From the NCBI GenBank assembly GCA_002027195.1, contig MWJO01000065.1:1-46720 (forward strand): 46,720 nucleotides of DNA, written 5' to 3'. A model generated the notes under the pieces. The model saw only the letters and a program-made list of their open reading frames with translations, ran no database searches and was not told the origin of the DNA. The position numbers and the translations under genes are program-made. Below, one piece after another: positions 35,551-43,691 of this stretch. Source of the stretch: Streptomyces sp. GKU 895. Its GTDB lineage: Bacteria; Actinomycetota; Actinomycetes; Streptomycetales; Streptomycetaceae. Each line of letters starts with the position of its first letter. Within the stretch, counting starts at the first letter, position 1.

Positions 35551-35580
35551 AGGGGCGCGGGGAACTGCGCGACCAGCCAC
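35551..35580 (+). repeat. Intergenic GGGGCGCGGGG...CCAGCCAC element, copy 2
   Basis: AGGGGCGCGGGGAACTGCGC continues to GACCAGCCAC. It shares both ends with 11041-11095 but lacks that copy's central hairpin. Confidence 0.5.
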
Positions 35581-35704
35581 GGACCAGCCGCGCCCAAAAC
35601 ACAACCAATACCCCCCACCCCCTCCCCCCAGTCGTCTTGTCGGCACACGGCCACAACACGCCCTGACCCTGACCGGAACTCGATCTCAAACGATCAACAA
35701 CCGG

Positions 35705-35717
35705 TCACTCTGCGGTA
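35705..35717. promoter_or_regulatory. BldD-type operator upstream of bldN
   Basis: TCACTCTGCGGTA matches the BldD consensus TNACNC(A/T)GNGTNA at nine of ten defined positions. BldD is known to repress bldN directly in S. coelicolor; the site here is inferred from pattern and place. Confidence 0.6.
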
Positions 35718-35894
35718 CTTGAGAGGGCATCAATCGGTTACAGAAGCGACGTAATCGATGAATAGAGCAACTGGGTGTAGCAGTGCCTGCACGAAGCGTT
35801 ATTCTCCTCAGACGCAATCCGGTACCCCTCCGTCGCTACGACGGGTGAACGGTCCCGCACTGCACGTGATGGAAGCTCTGCCTCTGGGAGTCCC

Positions 35895-36668
35895 GTGTAC
35901 TCACACGTCGGGGTTGACGCCTCGGGCCTGGCTACGCTGCGCGCGACGGTCAACAACCTCATGCGCTTCGTCCCCACCGCGTACGCCGTCCCCGCCCTTG
36001 CCGTAGCCACCGCACCAACCGGCCCGTGCTACGCACTGGCCGAGAGCAGCGCGGCCGTCGGCAGAAGGGGACGCTCGGCCGGCGCCGCAACGACCACCCG
36101 CCGTCCCGCCGCGGACAGCGACAGCGCCCGGATGATGGATCTCGTGGAGCGCGCCCAGGCCGGCGAGGCCGACGCGTTCGGACGGCTCTACGACCAGTAC
36201 AGCGACACCGTCTACCGGTACATCTACTACCGCGTCGGCGGCAAGGCGACGGCCGAGGACCTCACCAGCGAGACGTTCCTGCGGGCGCTCAGGAGGATCG
36301 GCACCTTCACCTGGCAGGGCCGTGACTTCGGCGCCTGGCTCGTGACCATCGCCCGCAACCTCGTCGCCGACCACTTCAAGTCGAGCCGCTTCCGGCTGGA
36401 GGTGACCACCGGCGAGATGCTCGACGCCAACGAGGTGGAGCGCTCCCCGGAGGACTCGGTCCTGGAGTCCCTCTCCAACGCCGCGCTCCTGGACGCGGTC
36501 CGCCGCCTCAACCCGCAGCAGCAGGAGTGCGTCACGCTCCGCTTCCTGCAGGGCCTGTCCGTCGCCGAGACCGCGCGTGTGATGGGGAAGAACGAGGGCG
36601 CGATCAAGACCCTCCAGTACCGGGCCGTCCGCACCCTCGCCCGGCTCCTGCCGGAAGACGCCCGCTGA
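35895..36668 (+). CDS. bldN: Developmental ECF sigma factor BldN
   Basis: 257 residues from GTG 35895 (GGGAG before it). The first ~85 residues (MYSHVGVDASGLATLRATVN...) are a non-sigma leader like the prosequence that is cleaved from S. coelicolor pro-BldN. Region 2 follows (LYDQYSDTVYRYIYYRVGG, then TSETFLRALRRIGTFTWQ) and region 4 (RRLNPQQQECVTLRFLQGLS, ETARVMGKNEGAIK). BldN directs genes for aerial mycelium formation, including bldM and the chaplins/rodlins. The downstream gene encodes its anti-sigma factor. Regulation by BldD is suggested by the upstream box. Confidence 0.96.
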   Translation: MYSHVGVDASGLATLRATVNNLMRFVPTAYAVPALAVATAPTGPCYALAESSAAVGRRGRSAGAATTTRRPAADSDSARMMDLVERAQAGEADAFGRLYDQYSDTVYRYIYYRVGGKATAEDLTSETFLRALRRIGTFTWQGRDFGAWLVTIARNLVADHFKSSRFRLEVTTGEMLDANEVERSPEDSVLESLSNAALLDAVRRLNPQQQECVTLRFLQGLSVAETARVMGKNEGAIKTLQYRAVRTLARLLPEDAR

Positions 36669-36764
36669 ATCCGGCCCCGCCCGGCCACGCTCCGCCACTA
36701 TCCGCGACACCCAACTCACGGTCAGTTAAAGTCTGTTGACTTCGCGATCCGATCATCCGCAGTC

Positions 36765-36793
36765 CGTAACCCAAGTGCCGCGCCGCTCGTTGT
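36765..36793 (+). promoter_or_regulatory. Sigma-BldN-type promoter of rsbN
   Basis: CGTAAC (36765-36770), 17-bp spacer, CGTTGT (36788-36793). This resembles the sigma-BldN promoter pattern as I recall it (CGTAAC/CGTTGA) and lies ~130 bases upstream of rsbN, which is known to be transcribed by BldN in other Streptomyces. Confidence 0.6.
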
Positions 36794-36923
36794 GCGGGAT
36801 GCAGGCTCCCTGTGGTCACTCCCTGGCCGACATCGATCACTCGATCGTGTGCATGTGGTCAGGGCGTGCAACCCTCAGGACCCCCTGGGGAGTCGACCGT
36901 CATGACGAGAGGAGGTGCCGCCA

Positions 36924-38160
36924 GTGATCGCGAACGTATCGGCGCACCGGCGGGCGAACGCCTTCGCCCAGGCCCTGGAGGACCAGTCCGACCGGGGCAC
37001 GGCGGCCCAAGAGGCCGAAGGACCGGCGCCCGACCCGGCCGCCGTCGAACAGACCGAGCAGGGCCGCATGTTGGCCCTCGCGGAATGTCTCGGCGAGCTG
37101 CCGAGGCCGACGCTGGATCCCGAGGTCAAGGTCGTCCAGCGGGCCCAGCTGGTGGCAGCGTTCGAGGCCATGCTCCAAGAGGGCACCGTCGGAGGCGAGG
37201 CAGGCGAGGCGTCGGTGCCCGAGCAGCGCTCGCATCGCGCGCGGGGCGCCCACCGGGCGACCGGACTGGGCAAACTGCGACCGCGTTCCCGGCTCACCAA
37301 GGGCCTCGCCGCCGGCGGGCTCAGCGTCGGGGTCGCCGCGGGAGCCTTCGGCGGAGTCGCAGCGGCCAGCTCGGACGCCCTCCCGGGCGACTCGCTCTAC
37401 GGCCTCAAGCGCGGCATCGAGGACTTCAAGCTCAACTACCTGTCCGACGGGGACGACGAGCGCGGCGTGGCCTACCTCGACCAGGCCTCCACCCGGCTCA
37501 ACGAGGCCCGTCGGCTGATGGACCGCGACCGCGGCGGCCAGCTGGACCACGAGTCGCTGGGCGAGATCCGCCGCGCCCTGTCCGGCATGCAACACGACGC
37601 GACGGAAGGCCACCGCCTGCTGCACGAGGCGTACGAACGCGACCCGGACTCCCTCGGCCCCATCCAGGCCCTCTCCTCCTTCTCGCGCTCGCACCGCGAG
37701 GTCTGGGGCGCGCTCCGCGACCGCCTCCCCGTCCAGCTGGGCGATGTCAGTCAGCAGGTGTCGTCGGTGTTCGACGCCATAGACGAAGAGGTCGCCCCGC
37801 TCCAGTCCCTGCTCCCCCAGCCCCCGGCTCAGGACGGCGGCGCGAGCAGCAGGCAGAGCGGTTCCGGTACGGCGTCCAAGGGCGCCTCCGGCTCCGACCG
37901 CTCGGCCGCCCCGAGCAAGGGCCACGGCACCTCGGACGGCTCGGGCACCGGCTCCGGAAGCCCCAGCCACTCCGCCTCCTCCGGCAGCGACGACGGCCTG
38001 CTCGGCGGCAACCACCGGCGGCCTCCTGGACCCCCCGGAGACCGGCACCGGCACGTCCACGCCGACGACCACCCCGCCCACCCAACCGGACGTCACCCTC
38101 CCGCCCCTCCTCCCGGGCCTCCTGCCCGGCCTGGGCATCGATGGAGAAGACGCGAGCTAG
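36924..38160 (+). CDS. rsbN: Anti-sigma factor RsbN, frameshifted near its 3' end
   Basis: GTG 36924 has AGGAGG eight bases upstream. The N-terminal cytoplasmic region (MIANVSAHRRANAFAQALED) is the sigma-binding part, followed by a TM helix (GLAAGGLSVGVAAGAFGG, ~residues 130-150) and an extracytoplasmic DUF5667-type domain (SDALPGDSLYGLKRGIEDFK). A Ser/Gly linker follows. One extra base near 38010 breaks the frame; without it the protein ends TTGGLLDPPETGTGT...GIDGEDAS at TAG 38158-38160. As given, the first frame would run on to 39302, antisense to the acyltransferase gene. RsbN holds BldN inactive at the membrane. Confidence 0.9.
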
Positions 38161-38168
38161 AGCAACGG

Positions 38169-38222
38169 CGGTACGACGATGGGGGCGCCCTTCCCGAGGA
38201 GGGCGCCCCCATCGTCGTACCG
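38169..38222. terminator. Bidirectional terminator between rsbN and the acyltransferase
   Basis: Perfect 22-bp arms (38169-38190 and 38201-38222) around a ten-base loop. It lies between two convergent genes. Confidence 0.9.
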
Positions 38223-38240
38223 GCAACCGCCGGTCAACCG

Positions 38241-39296
38241 CTAGAAGAACACCGACCGGCGCTGCACCAGCAGCTTGTAGAGCGTGTGCTGGATCTGTTC
38301 GCGTACCTGGTCCGTCAGGTTGAACATCAGCATCGGGTCCTCCGCCGCCTCCGGCGGATAGCCGTCCGTGTGGATCGGCTCGCCGAACTGGATCGTCCAC
38401 TTCGTCGGCAGCGGAATCGCGCCGAGCGGGCCGAGCCACGGGAAGGTGGGCGTCAGCGGGAAGTACGGGAAGCCGAGCAGGCGCGCCAGGGTCTTGGCGT
38501 TGCCGATCATCGGGTAGATCTCCTCCGCGCCCACGATCGAGCACGGGATGATCGGGGCACCCTGGCGCAGGGCCGTCGAGACGAAACCGCCGCGGCCGAA
38601 GCGCTGGAGCTTGTACCGCTCGCTGAACGGCTTGCCGATGCCCTTGAAGCCCTCCGGCATGACCCCGACCAACTCGCCCTGGCCGAGGAGCCGTTCCGCA
38701 TCCTCCGCGCAGGCCAGGGTGTGGCCGAGCTTGCGGGCCAGCTCGTTGACCACCGGCAGCATGAAGACCAGGTCCGCGGCGAGGAGGCGCAAGTGCCGGC
38801 CCGCCGGGTGGTTGTCGTGGACCGCGACCTGCATCATCAGGCCGTCCAGCGGCAGCGTCCCGGAGTGGTTGGCGACGATCAGCGCGCCGCCGTCCGCCGG
38901 GATGTTCTCGACGCCCTTCACCTCGACCCGGAAGTACTTCTCGTACACCGGCCGCAGCAGCGACATCAGGACCTGGTCGGTCAGCTCCTCGTCGTAACCG
39001 AAGTCGTCGACGTCGTAGTCCCCGGTGAGCCGGCGGCGCAGGAACGACAACCCGCCGGCGATACGCCGCTCGATCCCACCCTCGTCCTGCGGCCCGACCG
39101 GCGGCTGTTCCTCACGCGTCACAGGGACATCATCCTGCGCCGACGCCCTGCCGGGCAGGGGTTGGACCTCACCGACCTCACGGACCAGCGACGACTCCTT
39201 GCGCCGGCTCCCCGCGCCGCGGCGCCGCGCCGGCCGCTGCACGGCGGCCCCACGGGACCTGTCGTCGTCGAACGGAATGACCTTGGCGTCCGCCAT
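38241..39296 (-). CDS. PlsC-like lysophospholipid acyltransferase
   Basis: 351 residues from ATG 39296 (GAGGAG upstream). The N-terminal ~90 residues are polar and low complexity. The acyltransferase domain has the catalytic NHSGTLPLD box (H-x4-D), GVMPEGFKGIGKPF (glycerol-3-phosphate-like binding motif EGF/EGxR) and APIIPCSIVGAEEIYP. It transfers acyl groups, probably to a lysolipid, at the membrane. The gene follows the epimerase gene by 14 bases, one operon. The pair is conserved in actinobacteria but has no clear pathway. Confidence 0.87.
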   Translation of the reverse strand: MADAKVIPFDDDRSRGAAVQRPARRRGAGSRRKESSLVREVGEVQPLPGRASAQDDVPVTREEQPPVGPQDEGGIERRIAGGLSFLRRRLTGDYDVDDFGYDEELTDQVLMSLLRPVYEKYFRVEVKGVENIPADGGALIVANHSGTLPLDGLMMQVAVHDNHPAGRHLRLLAADLVFMLPVVNELARKLGHTLACAEDAERLLGQGELVGVMPEGFKGIGKPFSERYKLQRFGRGGFVSTALRQGAPIIPCSIVGAEEIYPMIGNAKTLARLLGFPYFPLTPTFPWLGPLGAIPLPTKWTIQFGEPIHTDGYPPEAAEDPMLMFNLTDQVREQIQHTLYKLLVQRRSVFF

Positions 39297-39310
39297 CGTT
39301 GATGCGCTCC

Positions 39311-40387
39311 TCAGTTGGCGCTCTGCGTCGGGGGGGTGGCTCGGGAGGTGGCCGCCGCCCAGGACGGCAGCGCGGCGATCCGGTCGACGGCCCCCGCGAG
39401 GGCCCGTCCGGCGGCCAGCAGCCCGGGGCCGCGGACTTGCGCGAAGTCCGCGAAGGTCTCCGCCGTCGTGTACTTCGGCTGGAAGCCGAGCGTCTCCCGC
39501 ATCTGGTCCGTCGCCACGACCCGGCCATGGGTGAGCAGCCGGATCTGTTCGGGCGAGAAGTCCGTCATGCCCAGCGTACGGACCAGCGAGCCCGCCCAGG
39601 TGACGGCGGGCAGCAGCAGCGGCACGGTCGGCCGCCCGAGCCGCCGCGAGCACTGCGAGAGCAACAGCACCCCGTCGCCGGCGATGTTGAAGGTGCCGCT
39701 GTTGAGCGTGCCCCGCTCCGGTTCGTGCGAGGCGATCCGCAGCACCTCGATCACGTCGTCCTCATGGACGAACTGCAGCCGCGGGTCGTACCCGAACACG
39801 GTCGGCAGCACCGGCAGCGAGAAGTACGAGGCGAGCGGGGTGTCCGCGCTCGGCCCGAGGATGTTCGCGAACCGCAGCACGCACACGGCGACATCGGGCC
39901 GCCGCCGCGCGAAGCCGCGCACATACCCCTCGACCTCGACGGCGTCCTTGGCGAACCCGCCACTGGGCAGGGACTTGGGCGGGGTGGTCTCGGTGAAGAC
40001 GGCCGGGTCGCGGGGCGCCGACCCGTACACGTTCGTACTGGACTTCACCACCAGCCGCTTGACCGTCGGCGACTTCTGACAGGCCCCGAGCAGCTGCATG
40101 GTGCCGATGACGTTGGTCTCCTTGACCGTGGTCCGGCTGCCACTGCCGAGTGCCATCGCCGTCACGTCCAGGTGTACGACCGTGTCGGCGGCCGTCTCGG
40201 CCAGCACCCTCGCTATGGTCGGCTGCCGGATGTCGGCCTGGATGAAGTCGGCACCGCCCAGATGGTGCTCGGGCGGCACGGCGTCCACGGCGATCACCCG
40301 GTCGACCCGCGGGTCCCGCTGGATGCGTCGGACGAACCGGCCGCCCAGTTGACGGGCCACTCCGGTCACGAGCACGACCTTGCCCAA
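39311..40387 (-). CDS. NAD-dependent epimerase/dehydratase (extended SDR)
   Basis: 358 residues. GKVVLVTGVARQLGGRFVRR gives the Rossmann loop, then FIQADIRQPTIAR, VVHLDVTAM and SSTNVYGSAPRDP; the usual Tyr-x3-Lys is not obvious (GFAKDAVEVEGYV near it), so catalysis is uncertain. The start is probably TTG 40387, behind GGAAGGAAGGCGC; longer in-frame extensions upstream look non-coding. It forms an operon with the acyltransferase. The substrate is probably a nucleotide sugar or lipid precursor, inferred only from family. Confidence 0.83.
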   Translation of the reverse strand: MGKVVLVTGVARQLGGRFVRRIQRDPRVDRVIAVDAVPPEHHLGGADFIQADIRQPTIARVLAETAADTVVHLDVTAMALGSGSRTTVKETNVIGTMQLLGACQKSPTVKRLVVKSSTNVYGSAPRDPAVFTETTPPKSLPSGGFAKDAVEVEGYVRGFARRRPDVAVCVLRFANILGPSADTPLASYFSLPVLPTVFGYDPRLQFVHEDDVIEVLRIASHEPERGTLNSGTFNIAGDGVLLLSQCSRRLGRPTVPLLLPAVTWAGSLVRTLGMTDFSPEQIRLLTHGRVVATDQMRETLGFQPKYTTAETFADFAQVRGPGLLAAGRALAGAVDRIAALPSWAAATSRATPPTQSAN

Positions 40388-40566
40388 GATCAGCGCCTTC
40401 CTTCCAGCACTCGTCCCCCTGCACACCCTGTCGCGTTCCCCGTGTGCGGCCAACCTAGCGGGTCGATGTTGCGCTGTGATGACCACCCAATGCACGAAGT
40501 GACGACATCCACAGTCGTACGACCAGACCAGGCCATGTGGAAGCAGGCATGTGAGGGGGATATGCG

Positions 40567-40600
40567 TGTGGCCCCCCACCGGGTGTGGTGGGGGGCCACA
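40567..40600. terminator. Terminator after the bS22 gene
   Basis: TGTGGCCCCCCACC (40567-40580) pairs perfectly with GGTGGGGGGCCACA (40587-40600) around GGGTGT, 24 bases past the bS22 stop on the minus strand. Confidence 0.85.
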
Positions 40601-40624
40601 TCACGCTGCTTGCGCGGCGCCGTA

Positions 40625-40723
40625 CTACTTCTTGTTACGACGCTGAACGCGCGTGCGCTTGAGCAGCTTGCGGTGCTTCTTCTTCGCCATCCGCTTGCGC
40701 CGCTTCTTGATAACAGAGCCCAC
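40625..40723 (-). CDS. Small ribosomal protein bS22 (AURKAIP1/COX24 domain)
   Basis: A 32-residue, extremely basic protein, MGSVIKKRRKRMAKKKHRKL then a further dozen residues ending RRNKK, from GTG 40721-40723 (GAGGG upstream). It is nearly identical to mycobacterial bS22, which binds the 30S subunit near the decoding/inter-subunit region. Too short for usual gene finding. It has its own terminator downstream, and lies between the bdtA-like gene and the epimerase. Confidence 0.93.
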   Translation of the reverse strand: MGSVIKKRRKRMAKKKHRKLLKRTRVQRRNKK

Positions 40724-40835
40724 GACTACCCTCGCTCACTTCTCATCCACTCGGCGTTTGGGCGCCATGGGCCCACACGACCTACGAGGGGCTAGCCTAC
40801 CCGCCCGAGCGCTGAGGTCGTAATCGAGGGGGAAA

Positions 40836-40869
40836 GGGGGGTCCGGAACATGCCCTGAGGGATCCCCCC
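40836..40869. terminator. Possible terminator after the bdtA-like gene
   Basis: GGGGGG (40836-40841) pairs with CCCCCC (40864-40869), extended by TCC/GGA with one bulged base. It lies 13-46 bases past the minus-strand stop. The loop is long (~20 bases), so strength is doubtful. Confidence 0.4.
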
Positions 40870-40881
40870 GCCCCACAGTCA

Positions 40882-41094
40882 TCAGGCGGTTTCCACCCCC
40901 ACGTAGCTCTCGCGAAGGTACTCGTGAACCGCTTGCTCGGGGACGCGGAAGGACCGCCCCACCCGGATCGCGGGCAGATGACCGCTGTGCACCAACCGGT
41001 ACACGGTCATCTTCGACACTCGCATCACCGAGGCGACTTCCGCCACGGTAAGGAACTGAACCTCGTTCAGAGGCCTCTCGCCAGCTGCAGCCAT
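40882..41094 (-). CDS. bdtA: Excisionase/MerR-like HTH protein (BdtA-like)
   Basis: 70 residues from ATG 41094 (AGGTGTGTC upstream). FLTVAEVASVMRVSKMTVYR and LVHSGHLPAIRVGRSFRVPE form the winged helix of the excisionase/helix-turn-helix 17 family, and the tail is EYLRESYVGVETA. It matches the Streptomyces protein I know as BdtA (a BldD target), next to the bS22 gene; the name is from memory. A degenerate BldD-like stretch (TGACTCTTCGTCG, 41142-41154) is upstream, with only eight of ten positions matching. Likely a DNA-binding regulator. Confidence 0.85.
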   Translation of the reverse strand: MAAAGERPLNEVQFLTVAEVASVMRVSKMTVYRLVHSGHLPAIRVGRSFRVPEQAVHEYLRESYVGVETA

Positions 41095-41223
41095 GACACA
41101 CCTGAACCTTCCGCACTCGACGGCCACCGGCTTCCCCTTCCGGTGACTCTTCGTCGTTGCGTGCTCACTCCCCAATGTAGGGGCGGGTGATGCGAGTGGG
41201 GAAGAGGTGCACCCATCGGCGGC

Positions 41224-42066
41224 CTACTGTGACAGACACGCTCGATTGAGTACGTAGCGGGTAAGCGGCCGGTAGTAATCAGACCGCACAGCGTCATCAA
41301 GTGGAACGGCTACGGACACGACCCCTTCGGCCTCCCCCACGAACAACGCGGGATCATCCGTGTCGGCCAGCCCAATGGCCTCAAACCCCAGCTGACCTGC
41401 CCCGCAGACCCACCCGTGATCGCCGATGACAAGCTCTGGCAGTCCCGTGCCCCGCTCCGCGGCGGCCGCCAGCACGGTCCGAACCGGGAGCGGCGAGTGG
41501 CTGTGCACGCCGGTCGCACCACCGGAGCTCAACCCGCCCGGTTCCCGTACCAGCGCGACTCCTCGTACGTAGTCAAGGTTGTACGTGCGTAGGCCGAACC
41601 GGGTCGTTATGTCGACACAGTGACCCTGCGCTGGGGTGAGGACGGTACATCCCGCCGCCGACAGCGCGTCCGCCAACGCGGCGTAGAACCCGAGCAGTCG
41701 ATGGGGGTGGCCGGTCCCGAGCAACACCGCGGCGCCACGCTCCGCTACAGCGGCGAGCCGAGCAGCGAAGGCGTCAAGCGCGGCGAGCGTCCGGTCAGGA
41801 TCGATCACATCTTGGCCAGTTGTGTGCCCGGGATCGCCGGAAACCCCGCACTTATCAGCCATCAACTCGATCAAATCCCGCTGCTTCCATGTCCACTCCG
41901 GGTCAAGCCCGATCAACACCCGAGGATCCCGAGCAGCGAAAAGCCGATAACTCCGCAGACTCTCCTCCCTCGAGGTAGCCACGGTCCCGGCCAGCCGAGC
42001 GGCCAACAGATGAGCGCGCAGCGCGCCGGTGCTCAACACGGGAGCGATGCTGACGGATCCCCCCAC
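41224..42066 (-). CDS. Phosphatase-like protein (actinobacterial conserved)
   Basis: 280 residues if GTG 42066 is used; this start is weak, as no Shine-Dalgarno is visible. Its recognisable part begins LSTGALRAHLLAARLAGTVA. Other conserved stretches are GTGHPHRLLGFYAALADALS, RTYNLDYVRGVALVREPG, VHSHSPLPVRTVL and VIGDHGWVCGAGQLGFEAIG, with an end YRPLTRYVLNRACLSQ. Genomes label this family phosphatase, on limited evidence. The upstream frame stays open into the tandem repeat array, so the promoter region may have been altered by the repeats. Confidence 0.75.
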   Translation of the reverse strand: MGGSVSIAPVLSTGALRAHLLAARLAGTVATSREESLRSYRLFAARDPRVLIGLDPEWTWKQRDLIELMADKCGVSGDPGHTTGQDVIDPDRTLAALDAFAARLAAVAERGAAVLLGTGHPHRLLGFYAALADALSAAGCTVLTPAQGHCVDITTRFGLRTYNLDYVRGVALVREPGGLSSGGATGVHSHSPLPVRTVLAAAAERGTGLPELVIGDHGWVCGAGQLGFEAIGLADTDDPALFVGEAEGVVSVAVPLDDAVRSDYYRPLTRYVLNRACLSQ

Positions 42067-42120
42067 ACAACAACACGGGAACAGAAAAACACCGCACAGT
42101 TGGCGTAACGAGACCTGAGT

Positions 42121-42438
42121 GCCTACGGACAGCCGTGCCGCTGGGCCGACGCTCACCCAAGTATCGGCACCCACACCCCTGCCGTAGCTGCGTGCCGCTG
42201 GGACGGCACCCACCCGGCAGCGGCGGCCAGCCGTCCTCTGCCGTAGCTGCGTACCGCTGGGCCGACGCACACCCAAGCAACGGCACCCACATCCCTGCCG
42301 TAGCTGCGTACCGCTGGGACGGCACCCACCCGGCAGCGGCGGCCAGCCGTCCTCTGTCGTAGCTGCGGGCAGTCGTGCCGCTGGGGCGGCACGGGTGGGC
42401 GCAGCGGCACCCCGCTAGCGCGGGCGAGCGAAACCCAC
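42121..42438. repeat. Tandem array of ~59-bp alternating units
   Basis: Five head-to-tail units: 42121-42180 (B), 42181-42239 (A), 42240-42296 (B), 42297-42355 (A), 42356-42438 (C). The two A units differ at one base of 59 (CGTGCCG/CGTACCG). B units carry CCGACGC(T/A)CACCCAAG; A units carry GGACGGCACCCACCCGG. The C unit is the dispersed repeat also found at 28671 and 32259. A units and C contain GTGCCG/CGGCAC hairpins. The array fills the gap between the acuC-like and phosphatase genes. Confidence 0.9.
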
Positions 42439-43691
42439 CCCCCGCCCCAGCACGGACGCCGAGCCCCCGCCAGAGCCCCGCCCAGCCAGCCCTACGCCAC
42501 CACCACACCACACCCCTACGCCAACAACCCCCGCAACCGGAAACACCGCCCGCCGAGTAGCCAACACCGCCTGATCCAGCCGGTCAGCGGGGTCGTACCC
42601 CGCCTCCCAGTCGGCCCACGCCACCGGCCACCGCCCATCAGTCATCCGCATCGGCCCCAACTGCCGCGTCCGAGCGAACACTTCCTGCCGCCAACTCTCA
42701 GGAATCACACTCTCCGGCGCCAACTCTCGCCCCGCCGCGATCCCCACAAGATGCGTCCACGACCGCGGCACGACGTCCACGACCGCATACCCGCCCCCAC
42801 CCAACGCGACCCACCGCCCATCGGCGTACGAGTGCGCCAGCTCATGACACGCCACCTGCACCGCCCGCTGCGCGTCCAACGACACCGCCAGATGAGCCAA
42901 CGGATCCTCGAAGTGCGTATCCGCCCCGTGCTGCGTCACCAACACCTGCGGCCGAAAATCGGCAAGCAGCTCAGGCACCACCGCATGGAACGCCCGCAAC
43001 CACCCCGCATCCCCGGTCCCCGCAGGCAACGCGACATTGACCGCACTCCCCTCCGCCGCCCCGTCCGCCCCGGTCTCCTCAGCCCACCCGGTCTGCGGGA
43101 ACAACGTCCGAGGATGCTCGTGCAGCGAGATCGTCAGAACCCGCGGGTCCTCCCAGAACGCCGCCTGCACCCCGTCCCCGTGATGCACATCGACATCCAC
43201 GTACGCGACCCGCTCGGCCCCCAGCTCCAGCAGCCGCGCGATCGCCAGCGAAGCGTCGTTGTAGATACAGAACCCCGACGCACCCCCCGGCATCGCATGA
43301 TGCAGCCCACCCGCGAAGTTCACCGCGTGCAGCGCGTCCCCGTGCCACACCGCCTCCGCCGCCCCCACCGACTGCCGGCGATCAACGCGGACACCTCGTG
43401 CATCCCGGCGAAGGCGGGATCGTCCAGCGTCCCGATCCCGTACGCCCCGTCCGCCGCCCCGGGATTCTCCGAAGCCGCCTTCACGGCCTCGATGTAGTCC
43501 TCCCGGTGCACCAGCCGCAGCGTCGACTCCCCGGCCGGCTTCGCGGCGACGACGTCCACTTCCCGGTCCAGCCCGAAGGCACTCACCAGGCTCCGGGTCA
43601 GCGCAAGCCGGACCGGATCCATCGGATGCTCCGGACCGAAGTCATAGCCCGTTACTGCCTCGTCCCACATCAGCTGTGCGCGGCCGCTCAT
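42415..43691 (-). CDS. acuC: AcuC-type histone-deacetylase-like amidohydrolase, frameshifted
   Basis: The N-terminal frame (ATG 43691: MSGRAQLMWDEAVTGYDFGP) and the C-terminal frame (SVGAAEAVWHGDALHAVNFA) join near 43370 if one base is added. Catalytic features of class I/AcuC deacetylases are present: FAGGLHHAMPGGASGFCIYN, VDVDVHHGDGVQAAF and LGGGGYAVVDVVPRSWT. AcuC removes acetyl groups from acetyl-CoA synthetase lysines. The usual C terminus is replaced by a Gly/Val-rich tail (AGVVGVGVWCGGG...) that ends in the repeat array; the stop TAG 42415-42417 lies in the C unit. Confidence 0.83.

Larger units (their letters stand above)
35543..35894 (+). other. Intergenic region upstream of bldN
   Basis: 352 bases without a gene. 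It holds a GGGGCGCGGGG repeat element right after the HAD stop, then a C-rich stretch (35610-35637), a BldD-type box at 35705 and about 170 bases of leader before the bldN GTG. From about 35680 the composition is clearly less GC-rich, as expected of a developmental promoter. I could not fix the bldN start point. Confidence 0.6.

Noticed and set aside
41142..41154. BldD box upstream of the bdtA-like gene
   Set aside because: Only eight of ten consensus positions match and the central G is missing; kept as a comment, not as a feature.
42121..42438. The ~59-bp array as a CRISPR
   Set aside because: Units abut with no unique spacers, alternate in two types and no cas gene is near.
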